Shown here: positions 14,101-24,711 of the stretch, piece after piece
Numbering within the stretch: position 1 is the stretch's first letter
Layout: each line of letters opens with the position of its first letter
Assembly (NCBI GenBank): GCA_026874595.1
Contig: CM049307.1
Location: 19,075,079-19,139,078 of the forward strand
Direction: 5' to 3'
DNA from: Sipunculus nudus
Taxonomy: Eukaryota; Annelida; Sipuncula; Golfingiida; Sipunculidae
DNA length: 64,000 bases
Made by a program: the position numbers and the translations under genes
Notes under the pieces: model-generated
What the model was told of the DNA's origin: nothing
The model's database searches: none
What the model saw: only the letters and a program-made list of their open reading frames with translations

Positions 14101-15513
14101 ATAACTTGTAATTGCACTTTTATCTATGGGACTGCCTAATGAATAAACTATTATAAACCACCAAGTTACAAATTTAGGCGTAAAACAAGTGTAGGCGAGT
14201 CATTTGATTGGTTCTACTGCCCTGTTAATAAGTGACATGTGCCAGATATGGTAACAGAACTCGGGTTCGAATTCAGTAAGCCGTTCGATGGGTTTTCCTC
14301 TAAATTGAGGGGGAAAATCATGCCGTCAGTGATTCGCGTTGACAAGAGATAACGTTGATAAAAGAAAACAATTACAAATGCCAATGCACTTGTGCAATAA
14401 CATGATCATTACAACATAACTCAGTACTTTCTACGGTATATACGTAATTTAGCACTGTCCTGGCACAAATGAATTTTAAATGCAATGATGTTTTAATAAT
14501 CCTCCATAATTAATTAATATAACTTGATTTTGAAGGAGCGTTAGGATTCCTTTTTTTATGCGGCTTGGATATTTACGAAATATCACGTACACGAGCAACT
14601 ATTATACGTTCTAGTTTTCTCTGGAATTCTCATTACAATACTAGACATGACCATTTGCGGTATTTATGTAACCACCACTCTAAATATCGCTTTCACATGT
14701 TAATTATCTGGCCTGTGATGTTACGTCTGGCCCACCGCCGCCACTGATAGGGACAACAGTTCCTGACTGTCGCAAATTTATTCTCCAGTCCGTCTGCTAC
14801 ATGTTATTTTAAAGGTCACTCATTGTAACACAACAGTAGGCGCAATGCCTGTGTGTTATAAACACCACACACTCCGTGACGGTTTGATAAGCTCAATCTT
14901 CCCAACGCAACCATTCCTCAAATTTCAGTAGGAGGATTCACGCTTGCAGCTGACCTGTTTTCAAACCCGATGTTAATGTAACCGACTTCCAGCCGTTGTA
15001 TCGAATAAATAATACCCGTGTGGGTGTACACTCTTAAGTTCAGATTATGACAAAGAAGACCATTTCAATCTGAGCACATATTTATCGTTTATAATAAGCT
15101 TCATTTAAAGCCAGCTATTCTCCTACCCTTTCTGTAAAATTTATGTGATTTCTTGTTTCCTTTACGTACATATTAATGACCTTCGGTAATTCCGGCTAAA
15201 AAAATTCTTATAATGCCTCTGTGACGGATGTTTACCTACAAGCTGAAAGTAAAGAAGTTAAATGCGCCCATCTTGCCAGACAGTTAAAAACAATGAAGGT
15301 AAAAAGAAAAGAAACTGAAGGTAGTAGGTTGCATATGTGCAGAAGTTCATCGAGTTCAATGGTTGCAATACGCCATTTGCAAACCCTGGTTTGTCTGAAT
15401 TGCCGCCGGATTGGATTATTTGTGTGTTTGGATTATTTTGGCGCGCATCCCAAATGTTATAAACACAGAAATATAAACAAAATGAACAGCCTATAATCGG
15501 CGTTTTCTGGCCC

Positions 15514-15611
<98 letters not shown>

Positions 15612-16866
15612 TATGAAAGTTTTAATATATTTTCATTTGTTAAAAGACGTCAGATATGGCAAAAGGTCCCTCTAAGGTTTTGTAATGCAGTATTCTGAAT
15701 GTATTGATGTATGGGATACACATATCCCTAGTGATCGCTCAGGGTTTGTAGTCATCTAGTTGTATATTGTATATTTTAAAAGCTCCCTACTTGTGTATAT
15801 CGGTTAAGGTTGTATTCTGCACTGATTTACATTCAATAGGAAGGCTGGGAATTCAATTTAGCTTTGACATTTGACTTTGTTTGGCATAAATGCTGAATGT
15901 ACTATTGTAACTTGTTCCAATTTTTTGCAGCGAGAGGACCGATGCCACGCTCTGTTAATATTTTATTCTCATTTTTATTCCTGGGGCGGTTCCAGGATTT
16001 AGAGAAGGGAGGGATTTAATGTGAACACCGAGGGATACATTATTTAAACTCCACGACTAGAGCAATAGCGGCTTTATGTTAAAAGATGGAACACAACCAA
16101 ACAATGGTAATTCCTTATATTGAGAGGAGGGTTAAACCCCTATTGATCTGTTCCGGATACTCATCAGTTTTCGCAAGTAGAGAATATTATTTTAACGTTT
16201 TAATGTCTTTCTTTCAGGTACCTGATCATCTTTTACCCCCGCTCAAACCTGATCACCCCGCAGAAGGCCGGGATCATCATCGCCGTCATCTGGTTAATCC
16301 CGATGTGTATTTTGATACCCTGGCCTACTGTGTACGTCACCAGAACCTTCTCGGACGAGTATCGCTCCATCACGTTCTGTCTGCCTGAGTGGGAATCGCC
16401 AGCCAATCAAAAAGCCTTCTTCTTAGGTGCTGTTTTCCTCACCTGTTACTTGCTGCCGCTGCTTGGTATCGTGTTGTTCTATTCCATGATTGGTCTACGC
16501 GTGTGGAAGCGAAATGTAGCGGGCATCCGGGGGTCTCAGGCCGAAAAGAACATCCAGCAACACAAGATCCGCATTGTACGCATGCTCGTGTTTGTGGCGG
16601 TGATGTTTACGTTGTCATGGGTACCACTCTACGTCATCAAACTCAGAATTCTCTTCGGGCCTCGTTTTGACAATCACACGAAGTTAATCGTGATGATGTA
16701 TATACGGCCTGTTGCACAATGGCTCGGCTCGGCTAACTCCTGCATTAACCCCTTCATCTATTGCTACTTCAGTGAGCTGTTTCGGAAATATATCACTGAG
16801 CTTGTCAGGGAAATATTTTGTCTCAAAAAGAAGAGTCGCAGCACGAAAATGGCTACCATGTTGTGA
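464..16866 (+). CDS. Receptor A: class A neuropeptide-type GPCR, 3 coding exons, 365 aa
   Basis: Coding exons are 464-812, 3212-3311 and 16218-16866; the total of 1098 nt is 365 codons plus TGA. The product is a seven-transmembrane plasma-membrane receptor expected to signal through G proteins. Visible landmarks are: two N-glycosylation sequons in the short N-terminus (N23, N30), TM1 asparagine in VVNNSLV (N70), TM2 LAIAD (D98), TM3 cysteine C125 pairing with ECL2 C204, E149-R150-Y151 in place of DRY, TM4 W175, TM6 LSWVPLY and TM7 NPFIY (N327-Y331) followed by an amphipathic helix and C351. The YLQGVAVSASV stretch in TM3 and the ICL3 motif RVWKRNVAGIRG place it near orexin/NPFF/SIFamide-type peptide receptors (family knowledge); the ligand is not inferable. 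ATG 464 has a good context (AAAATGG) and is the first in-frame ATG after a stop at 398-400. It is paralogous to the receptor gene at 44291-53230. Confidence 0.93.
2184..2966 (-). mobile_element. Solo LTR, antisense in receptor A intron 1
   Basis: The + strand runs from TGTTACGGAACC to CACCTGTAACA, so the ends are TG...CA with the inverted hexamer TGTTAC/GTAACA. Read on the - strand it has a TATA box (TATATAAA at 2704-2697) and an AATAAG-like poly(A) site. Its sequence aligns along its length with the copy at 26915-27749 and in its R-U5 part with 19510-19988. No clean target duplication is visible and no internal retroviral-type genes flank it. Calling it an LTR rests on the termini plus the order of promoter and poly(A) signals. 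Confidence 0.6.
2967..3211 (+). other. End of receptor A intron 1
   Basis: AT-rich intron sequence ending in the pyrimidine tract and AG at 3210-3211. No other feature seen. The first part of the intron (813-2183) also shows nothing beyond short chance ORFs. Confidence 0.5.
3212..3311 (+). CDS. Receptor A coding exon 2 (ECL1, TM3)
   Basis: A 100-bp exon preceded by TTTGCTTTCCAG and followed by GTAAGA. It encodes the conserved WHFGEFLCK region, TM3 and VER. It ends in phase 2 inside the Arg codon of the ERY motif. Size and phases match exon 2 of the - strand paralogue at 46942-47041. Confidence 0.93.
3312..5202 (+). other. Receptor A intron 2, first part
   Basis: Low-GC intron sequence. A 126-codon frame at 4264-4644 is mirrored by a 120-codon antisense frame, has no recognisable domain and lies in T-rich DNA, so it is not called a gene. 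Confidence 0.5.
5213..6843 (+). repeat. Minisatellite, 48-bp unit, about 34 copies
   Basis: The unit begins GTCAGGCAGGAAAGTGGTTC and ends CTAGCGAGAGATGT. It is 48 bp, a multiple of 3, so several frames remain open through the array: up to 506 codons on + (SGRKVVPFIPLLARDV per unit) and 231 on - (MNGTTFLPDTSLVSRG per unit). It lies inside receptor A intron 2. Central units are almost identical, while the ends are degenerate. A variant block near 5500-5608 recurs at 6218-6325. I read it as non-coding tandem DNA rather than a repetitive protein, because both strands are open and no start, splice or poly(A) context is seen. Confidence 0.95.
7199..7290. repeat. Cluster of ATCGATA palindromic words
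   Basis: Several overlapping TATCGATA/ATCGATAT words within ~90 bp, with related GCGATAC words at 6867-6945. Probably part of a degenerate repeat; a protein-binding role cannot be shown. Confidence 0.35.
7694..7765. repeat. (AT)n microsatellite
   Basis: About 36 AT dinucleotides with one interruption near 7750. Confidence 0.97.
7925..8040 (+). mobile_element. tRNA-like SINE remnant
   Basis: Contains an AAAGCGACCGCCTGTATCGC segment followed ~50 bp later by a B-box-like GGGTTTGAATTCCC. It is flanked on both sides by (AT)n tracts, a common SINE setting. The A box is poorly matched. Confidence 0.35.
8053..8140. repeat. (AT)n microsatellite
   Basis: A near-perfect AT run of ~88 bp with a single GAT interruption near 8118. 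Confidence 0.97.
8820..9345. repeat. Tandem array, about 40-bp unit, ~12 degenerate copies
   Basis: The unit contains GCTGCTCTGACATGTTGGG followed by TTTTATTCCTTTCCC. Successive GACATGT words are spaced 34-41 bp apart. The + strand is pyrimidine-rich and T/C-biased. Confidence 0.88.
9346..13428 (+). other. Receptor A intron 2, middle part
   Basis: AT-rich intron with no convincing gene. A moderately GC-rich patch lies at 12150-12250. The track of small ORFs here (10036-10317, 10687-10926, 11202-11486, antisense) shows no domains. Confidence 0.5.
13432..14083. mobile_element. CpG-rich inverted-repeat element 1 (TTA duplication)
   Basis: The left end AGCCTCGGTCACAAACGGG and the right end CGGGTTGTGACCGAGCCT are inverted repeats with few mismatches. 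They are flanked by TTA at 13429-13431 and 14084-14086. A 3-bp TWA duplication is typical of PIF/Harbinger-type transposons (family knowledge). No transposase is present, so it is non-autonomous. The interior is far more GC- and CpG-rich than its surroundings, full of CCGTACGG, GCGG and CGTAAGG words, and carries a ~168-bp tandem duplication (about 13430-13590 and 13597-13758). It lies in receptor A intron 2. Confidence 0.75.
14225..14330 (+). mobile_element. Possible SINE relic
   Basis: A B-box-like GGGTTCGAATTC is followed by CGATGGGTTTTCCTCT and GAGGGGGAAAAT, a tail style often seen in invertebrate tRNA-derived SINEs. No clear A box. Confidence 0.3.
15519..15610. repeat. (CT)n then (AT)n compound microsatellite
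   Basis: About 75 bp of CT repeats with one TTT interruption, running straight into (AT)n. Confidence 0.97.
16218..16866 (+). CDS. Receptor A coding exon 3 (TM4-TM7, C-tail)
   Basis: The acceptor is TCTTTCTTTCAG|GTACC; the first G completes the Arg codon, then YLIIFYPR follows. Encodes TM4 to TM7 and a basic tail KKKSRSTK, ending at TGA 16864-16866. Confidence 0.94.
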
Positions 16867-17310
16867 AGAATCTATATACTGAGAAAAAAATGTGTTCCTT
16901 TGTGATGAAAGGAGATGAACTGTTCACTTTGACCTCCGACTGTCACCCTGTGTACATATTTAAATGTCTTTCTTCAGTATTTCAAGTTTGTCATGGAGGG
17001 TGGAGCCGAAAAGAAGACATAATATAATATTTCGCCTCAGGACGATTTTAAAGAGATTTATTTTAGAAAAACAGATTTTGACATATGATGGGTGACGATG
17101 AGTGTATCAGTGAAAATGTCGCATGGACGTTAGTCCTTTATACATTAACTAGGATACGTCATGGTTTATTTCTTAATCTCAGGTACTGTATTGGACGATG
17201 AATTGCAGACTATTAAGAAGATACTGCAGTTCGTTCTTTTGCACCGGTATAAATGTATATATGCATGTATATTGTAAAGCAGAACAATAAAAGCTCAAAT
17301 ATAAATGTGT
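16867..17310 (+). terminator. Receptor A 3' UTR and poly(A) signal
   Basis: The first canonical AATAAA after the stop codon that has GT-rich downstream DNA is at 17286-17291, followed by TGTGTTTTATGTGATGTG. This suggests a ~430-nt 3' UTR with cleavage near 17305-17315. Confidence 0.6.
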
Positions 17311-18370
17311 GTTTTATGTGATGTGTATGTCGTTTTTTATAATACAGTTCCAAAAGATCTGTCCCCATGTATAGGAGCTTGATATCGTTCTTCCCTCATT
17401 TTGCATTCCTTTGGGAGGCACTAGTCTAATGTTAGACTGGTACTCAGTGCAGCTCTAGGCCAACCACACCGACTCGATTCGACTGGCACACCAAAGCCAT
17501 TTAGTTCATATAAAGTTCTCCACGATGGTACTGTTCTTAACCCCTTCATTTGGACATGGATGTACATTATACATTTATGTTAATTTTGTATCGGTATATA
17601 ATAATTCATAAAGGGTATTATTGATTAAGGCATAAGAACTATATCAAGTAAAAATTAAATAATCAAGATTCAAAGCAGATTTTACAGTTTGAACTGATTA
17701 CATTCTGGTACCTTTTACCTTAATGGTGTAATACAGTGAGTTATGTTCTTCTGCGGCCATTTTATTGGGTTAACCCTACTCAACGACTGGGAGATGTTTT
17801 CATAACGAGTACACCTGTACTCACATATGATTTAGCCAGGCTTTTATGAATAAGGTCTGTGACGGCTGACTTCAAAATACACTGGTACAAAGTACTGGTA
17901 CACTAGTGCTTAGAAAGTACGCTCCTCACAGAGCCGAGAAAAGGTACAAGAAGCAAAAGTCGGATGCGACTGACATTGTCGTTGAAATCAGACAGTCAAC
18001 CGCATCTTAAAACGTTTTTCTATAAGATTTCATAAACAAATAAAAGGTAGTCAAGGGCTAATTTCAACGGGTGTGTATTTACGATGGTCGGTTCCAACAT
18101 TCGTCGTTTGCCAACGATCGGTGATCATGTCATAGCTGATTGAAAATAGTAGGTTAAAACCAGGAAGGCCTTTAACGAAGATATGGAACCATATGAATAA
18201 TCGTATGTAAAATATTTTCATCTTTAAAATGCATTATAGGTCCCTTGACTGTTGGCGACATTGTGCCTTGAAATGAGAATTAAGGTTACCATAAAATAAC
18301 GTAAAAAATAAACACAGCGGTATACTTTTAATTTCGACATGTGATCTGTGACATCCAGGTTTTAGTGTTT
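17311..18370. other. Intergenic, no gene seen
   Basis: Begins just downstream of the receptor A poly(A) site. No domain-bearing ORF or obvious repeat. Confidence 0.5.
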
Positions 18371-18377
18371 ACTTAAA

Positions 18378-18545
18378 ATGGCAGCCTCCATGAGCGGTCA
18401 CGGGAAACTGGGAGGTATAAACCTGTCATGGATCGACAAGGGCACAGGATGCGACAAGAAAGTGGTCCGAGTGCTCCAGGCGAGGATCACTCTGTGGAGA
18501 CAGTTTGATAGCAAAGGGAGCGTCGATATGTTTATGGCGGAATAA
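18378..18545 (+). CDS. Hypothetical 55-residue ORF with nearby poly(A) signal
   Basis: ATG in an AAAATGG context opens 55 codons starting MAASMSGHGKLGG and ending MFMAE, then TAA. Base composition is richer in GC than the flanks, and a canonical AATAAA lies 20 bp after the stop (18565-18570). I do not recognise the protein; it has no signal peptide or membrane segment, and is basic in its middle (DKKVVRVLQARITLWRQF). It could be a small gene, the last exon of one, or a relic of a retrocopy. A tRNA-like SINE follows. Confidence 0.25.
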   Translation: MAASMSGHGKLGGINLSWIDKGTGCDKKVVRVLQARITLWRQFDSKGSVDMFMAE

Positions 18546-18614
18546 CCCTTTTTAAACAAGCCTCAATAAAAGTAGGATCCCGTGATTCTATCCCGATATC
18601 ATCGTTTTGCTTTT

Positions 18615-18682
18615 CAGGTGGTTGCGGGGATCGAACTGAGAATATCCCTCAAAAGTCTTCCGCCTTAAGCTCTAGGCCGCGT
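18615..18682 (-). mobile_element. tRNA-derived SINE head (A and B boxes)
   Basis: On the - strand GGCCTAGAGCTTAAGGCGG resembles a Pol III A box, and AGTTCGATCCCCGC is a good B box about 35 bp further. Cloverleaf pairing was not confirmed, so this is more likely a SINE or tRNA pseudogene than a working tRNA. Confidence 0.45.
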
Positions 18683-19260
18683 TTTATCCTAGGAAATGCG
18701 TTGATTTGCAAAGTGTAATATTTAAAATACCTATTGTGTTTGAATGGCTGAAACAGGAACCATATTATAGCGCTAGGCAAAAAAAGGACCAGTGTTCAAA
18801 GGTTGAATTATGTAACTGTATAACTGGCCCTTTGATCAATGTTTATTTCTTTCGCTTGTTTGACGAGAACACATTTACATATTATTTTTTAGATCCTTCA
18901 GCAACGCTTGTATTAAACTTGCTGGGTTAGTCTTCATCAGACACCCCAATCATACGACTTTCTATGCTAATAACAACAGACACTGTTTTGTCGTCCTTGC
19001 AGGCAAATCCTTATTTCATTAATGCCCATTCAGCCAATACCTGACTACCATCATAACAAGATGACGTATTCATCCATCGAATCAAAAGCAAATTCAAGTG
19101 ATTTATTGTGGGAAAGTAGAGAAAATCACCCTTCATCAAAACCGAATTAGGAATATTTTCGCAACTAGCCACATGGTAATAAACAAAGATCGGGTTGTTT
19201 TATCAAAACTGTTTGGAAAGTAAATATCTTATAATAAAAGAAGATATCCTACCGTAATCT

Positions 19261-19403
19261 TTTTTAAGATGGTTATTATTCAGGTAGATAGGATCTAATA
19301 TATTACTGAAGAAACTTATATGGCAATATATCATATATGGTAATATAGTTTCTTCAATAATATATTAGACCCCGTCTACCTGAATAATAACCATCTTTAA
19401 AAC
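19261..19403. repeat. Near-perfect palindrome, ~65-bp arms
   Basis: The left arm begins AAGATGGTTATTATTCAGG and the right arm ends CCTGAATAATAACCATCTT. The arms match through GGTAGA, TCTAATATATTA and GAAGAAACT with only a few differences, leaving a tiny AT loop near 19325-19340. It would form a long hairpin; a fold-back MITE is the likeliest origin. Confidence 0.85.
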
Positions 19404-19436
19404 CATCTTTTATCCATTACCTGGTTGGCTGAATAA

Positions 19437-19510
<74 letters not shown>
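19437..19510. repeat. (AT)n microsatellite
   Basis: AT run with one GT interruption, ending where the LTR fragment begins. Confidence 0.95.
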
Positions 19511-19513
<3 letters not shown>

Positions 19514-19988
19514 ACGGAACCTAATAACAACAGATCACGTAATCGTGATCAGCACAAATTTTGTTAGGGAGATAAAAAAAATCAGATTCCGCAACACTAG
19601 GCAGCGTGAAGTAGCTAGGGGAATGAATAAAGAAGTCAGTGTTTTTTGTTAACAAATAATTTTAATTTATTTTTAGAAAAATCCTTACATTACAATACAC
19701 TTAATCAATACAATTACACAGTATAACAATATAAATGTACCAGAGTGTCCGGATCCTAGGCTTTGATTTCTGGATACCACCACTATCACAGCTCAACAAG
19801 AGTCCTTTAACATCAACAATCCACGTGAATAGTAATAATCCAAAGGCAAACTGGAGACAGTCCGTATTATCTGTATTAGGTCCGTTGAATATCGGACACC
19901 ACTCTTAATATCGGTATGGTCCTAAAACTGACATGAAAGTAACACTCTTAGTGCTCGCTGGTATTATCCTTTCTGCAGGCTCTAAACG
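19510..19988 (-). mobile_element. Truncated LTR (R-U5 part), same family as 2184-2966
   Basis: Starts TGTAACGGAACCTAATA and aligns with the reverse complement of 27200-27749. Similarity stops at CTCTAAACG, close to the inferred transcription start, where AT repeats begin; U3 and the TATA box are missing. Confidence 0.6.
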
Positions 19989-19999
19989 ATATATATATA

Positions 20000-22090
20000 T
20001 AAATAAATATATATACCCATCATTATATTACCAATTTTTTTAAAATAAAATATGCAATTTCAATAAATTCAATTTTACATCAAGTGGTACAATAAAATTA
20101 TCACAGGCTCTGTGAGGGATCGAAACTATCAAGTAAGTAAATGTTTAACTAAATGTATAAGCCTTCAGTAGACAGACAAATTAAAAAAATTTAACACTCA
20201 CTCGTCAAAAATATAGCCTTTCTGTAGGTTGTTACCTGAATTCTGAAAATTGGATTAACTGGCTAACCGATTATACAGCTGCTCTTAAGAATATAGATTT
20301 TTTTATTTATTTTTTTTTTTTGGGGGGGGGGGGGTAACAGGGTACATTCAGATAATGTATTTGTCATATCCTGCCTATATTCAAAATAGTTTTAACTCGT
20401 CCGTTTTTATATTTTTATATATCTGCTCTAGTCTTGCAAATCTCAAGGATGTTAAACTTAAAACACTTCCGATCGTCTAATTAACCTGCGGGACATTGCT
20501 TGTTCGTTTATATTATGAGAATCTGCATTCTCCTGGTAATAAGGCGGAGGGTAAGTAAAACTTAAAAATGCGAAAAAGCACAGTCATATAGGAATTAAAG
20601 TATAATTGATATGTTATTTCCATTTAAGTCCTTCGGGTAAATAAATTATGTTTTTAGGTTCGTACATTAATTACGATTTTGTTTATTTCTCGTGGTGTTG
20701 GTTTTGCGCTTTAAACAATGGCTGTTAATTTCCCTGTTGAACCGGGATTTGAAGGCATTTCCTGTTTTATTCCTATAGAGAATAGACAAAGAAATCATTA
20801 GATAAAGTGATGGAATTTACGCCTTTGACCTTAAATGTATCCATTCATATCAGGGCCGGCGGAAGCGGTGTGGCTAGAGCCTAACCAATATTTGACTCGA
20901 GAAGGGATGAAATGGCGACAAAAATTACCAATTGGCTTGCTGCCCGCCTCGCAAGCGACCCAGGGGAAGACAGCAATTATAGATTTGCATTTTAAATGCA
21001 TATGATGCAACTCAAATGCAACGGTGAGGATCTGGAATACCTCGCCCATGGATCACCTGGACTGATAGGGCTTGCTTTGATGTCGCTGCACAGGTATCAT
21101 TGTGGTTGACACAGATTCCAGACGGGAGGGTTGAACTGTAAACAACACTGAGGGTACATGCCCTCGTTCTAAAATGGAATATCTTAATCCTAGACATCGA
21201 CTGGGACAATTTAAGTTTGACGTATAGAAATCCTTTACGCCAAGAAATGCGGATCGAAAATGCCATTATGAAGGCCTATATTATATCATCATTTGTACTT
21301 GCACATATAGGGACCTTAATTCCTGCAGCATTGGACATTTACCTTTAAAAGTGAAAAAAGTCCTATGTCATTTGTGTTCAGACGAAAGATGCCACCAGAT
21401 AAAACTTGCACATTTTTTTTAAAAACATGACGACCATGAGCGTACCGGACTTTAAATGCATGTACTTAACAAAGGTTATTGAGCAGAATAGTTTTCTTGA
21501 TAAAAAAATAAATATTTGAATTGATTTGATGACTTTATAGTCTGACCATGTCATCCAACAAACGCAACGCATCATAACTCACTACAAACCTTTTATTATT
21601 TTAAAATTGAAAACTGACAGCATCCTAGATTTATTCTTAATAAGTCCGTCTTTAAAAAAAAATGAGCCCATATACCAAAATAATCCCAGGCTAGGTCGGT
21701 ATATACGATCCCTAGCATGTCCATCATAACCCAGTGTAGGACTTCCTTTCCAAAATCTCCGGGTCCTCCCTTGTATTTTCACTTTTTCGATAAAATCTTC
21801 AATAGTCACTTTTGATAATGTTACAATGACAAGAATTTACGAGTATTGAAAGTTTCCGAAAGTTTGACCCATCGAGTATTTTATTGTCATATTGATTTAT
21901 CATCATATCATCATCTTCCTCGTCACACAGTAGGTAATTATTTGTGTTAAATCATGCTCTTTTGAATGTACTCTTTTAATAAGTTAATAACTCTTTTCAT
22001 TACAGCACATTTTAATGGGAAATGATGGTAAAATTGCCAGGTACGATTTGCTTTTTTGGACTTGCGTTTCTAATCCCGTGTCTGCCGGCG
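20000..22090. other. Intergenic, no gene seen
   Basis: Contains a T10/G13 homopolymer stretch (20310-20334) and a GC-rich start of a repeat at 20852 (GGGCCGGCGGAAG). No recognisable protein. Confidence 0.5.
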
Positions 22091-22099
22091 TTTTATTAA

Positions 22100-22155
22100 T
22101 CTATAATATATGCATATGTACATATATATGCATTTATATATATATACATATATTT

Positions 22156-22197
<42 letters not shown>
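22100..22197. repeat. (AT)n / (ATGT)n microsatellite
   Basis: Mixed ATAT, ATGC and ACAT words passing into a pure AT run. Confidence 0.95.
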
Positions 22198-22198
<1 letters not shown>

Positions 22199-23139
22199 GT
22201 CGGAGAAGATCACATATTGAGTCCAAAGTATAACTATAATATTAAAACTGATACATTTTTCACACCTTGGAAATTACAGATACAGATATTGTACTATAAT
22301 ACATAAATTAAAAGTCAGTGGGGCTGGGGGTGCATTGAGTTCCGAAAGGGGGGGGGGGGGGGTCTCCTCGCACTGCTGCGCTTTTTCATCGCATGCATGC
22401 TTTTGTTCCTGAACCTGTCCAACCTGAAAAGGCTTCCGCCAGACCGGCATATCCATGACAGTTCATGATACCGCACATGGTTTGAAATAAACTGTAATGA
22501 AAATTAGTGGTTCAGTTAAGTTGTCATAGATGAGGTCAGGTACCCTCTCAAAATACTCAAAATAATGTGTCAACACCAATTTCATGACTTAAAAACTAAA
22601 TTGTTACCTACATAAAGGATGGCGTCTAGGTGTTAACAGTTTAAATTACAAATAGTCGTGAAAGGAATAATCAGGGGCTGGGGTCTATTTTTAGCAAGAG
22701 GGTATGGTCAAAGCAATAATCCCCGATACTGAGAATATAATACTTATGGAATATATTAATAATTATAATAATTATCTTAGACTCTGGTTCCATTTCATGT
22801 CTGAGTTTACTTTAAAATATTTTATATCTAAAAAAGGTTTTGAAATAAATTTTTCTTACATCAAAATACCTTATTATTTAAACCTTATATGTCTATTTAT
22901 AATAATAAAAAATTATCCCAGCTTTGATTACTCTCCCGCGACAACGAGTTACTGCGAACCCATGAGCAAACGAGAGGTAATCGGATGGTCATTGGTTCGA
23001 TTCCCATACGAAGTGATCCGACTTTTTGTGTTCATGTGTTAGATCTTTTTACGGTGAATCAGCTCGGTTATTCATTCATAGCAGCCTAATGTGAGGTTTG
23101 GCTGTCCAATGAAAACAGTATAACAACCCAAAGCCTCTG

Positions 23140-23775
23140 TTCAATCTCTGTTCAATAAAAAGGACAAACACTTCCCCTGAATATCTCTGCTCCATTGCAG
23201 GTGTTTGTAGTGTCTCTCAGGTAACAAAGTGCCTGTTTTTCCAACAACAGGTGGCAGCACCTTCCGACAAGAGACGATGGTTGTATGACTCAAGATCGGT
23301 TGCAGCATTGTCAACAATGTGATGGCAACGCCAATAAAAGTCACAGGTGGCAGCACCCTCCGGAAGTTACTTATCTTACCCCATCAGGGCTGAGCATGTT
23401 CGCGCAGTCAGACAAAGGGTGACGCACAGTTTAAAGAGAAGAAGCCAAAATAAATATGATGGTTGCCGCATTGTCAAATGAAACTTAGCCTTACAAGGGG
23501 TGGTTGCTGAGCTCCTCTCTGTCCAATAAAAAGTAACAAAGCCTGATAAGGGGCGGTTCCATGGTCCATTTTTAGTACCTGTATTGTCTAAAAGCACGCA
23601 GTCACAGAATTAACCATGATATGTCCTAGCCACAATACAAGGTGGCAGCACTGTCCAACAAAAGGTGGCAGCATGGCACATTAACAGGTGACCGCACTCT
23701 TACATGAGGCGGTTGCACCAACAAACAAGCTATGCCAGCACATCATCTTTCTGTCTTACCAGAAGTGGCATCACA
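23140..23775. repeat. Degenerate tandem array with GGTGGCAGCAC words
   Basis: Recurring AGGTGGCAGCACC, TCCAATAAAA and CAACAAAAGG words at loose ~30-60 bp spacing. Old, diverged minisatellite-like DNA. Confidence 0.55.
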
Positions 23776-24711
23776 CTCCCTGCACTATATAACTGGATAG
23801 TTTTGGTTTTAATAGACAAATTATTATAACATTATTTAATATAGTTATAAGAATTAACGATAGTTATGTTATCAAAAGTCAAAGATCCATGCCTGGGCAC
23901 TAAGGATCTTAGTGGGAGCATTATCAATTTTGACTGTTAAATTTTTCAATTTTTAATTCCTATAATGTTGAAATTAGACCCTTTCCCTGTGTCCTATGTC
24001 ATATCCACGTGTCGCAATTTTAAGGTTAACTGCTTCCCGTTACCAAAACAGTTTCGAATATAGGGTGGGCTCTTTATATTCTACCCAAATATCCACGTGA
24101 TTCACAAAACAAGTAAATAACAGTTATAAAATCCGATGGTCCATGAAAGTATAAGGAAAGGTGTGATGTCACTTGAATTTGTAACGACTTGAAAAGTAAC
24201 TTGTCATTCTTATCAAGCAAATTTATTGCCTGAGAAATGAAAGCGTTTCTAATTGTACATGCTGATATACTCAAGCATATATCAGTTTTCAATATATGGA
24301 TGTGATTCATCTCTGAGTCAATATTTGCATTTTTTCCTAATTCATTGTCCAAATCAGATCCAATGCCGACTAAAGCTCTAATTATTCTTTCTGCACATTA
24401 ATCTTTCATTCGGTTTAGGACATAAAATTTTACAAGAAAAGACCGTATAATTCATACTGTAATATGATAAATGCAATACTTTCAATATCCGAAGAAAAAA
24501 TATAATGAAAGAAGTAATGTGGTATTTTTCTGGTAAAAAATAGATGATTATGCCAGAAAGCGGTCATTACTTAACTCATTTAAGCGGTCCCCTATTGAAT
24601 TCAAAAGGAAACGATCTTACTCCTCCCACTGACAGAACGAGGAATGTGCACCCCCAATGGATACATGTCTCCGCCATTGGGGCATGTGCTCTGCGAACAC
24701 ACTACACACTG

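Noticed and set aside
22960-23030. tRNA gene (GGTTCGATTCCC)
   Set aside because: A B-box-like word is present but no A box or acceptor stem pairing is evident.
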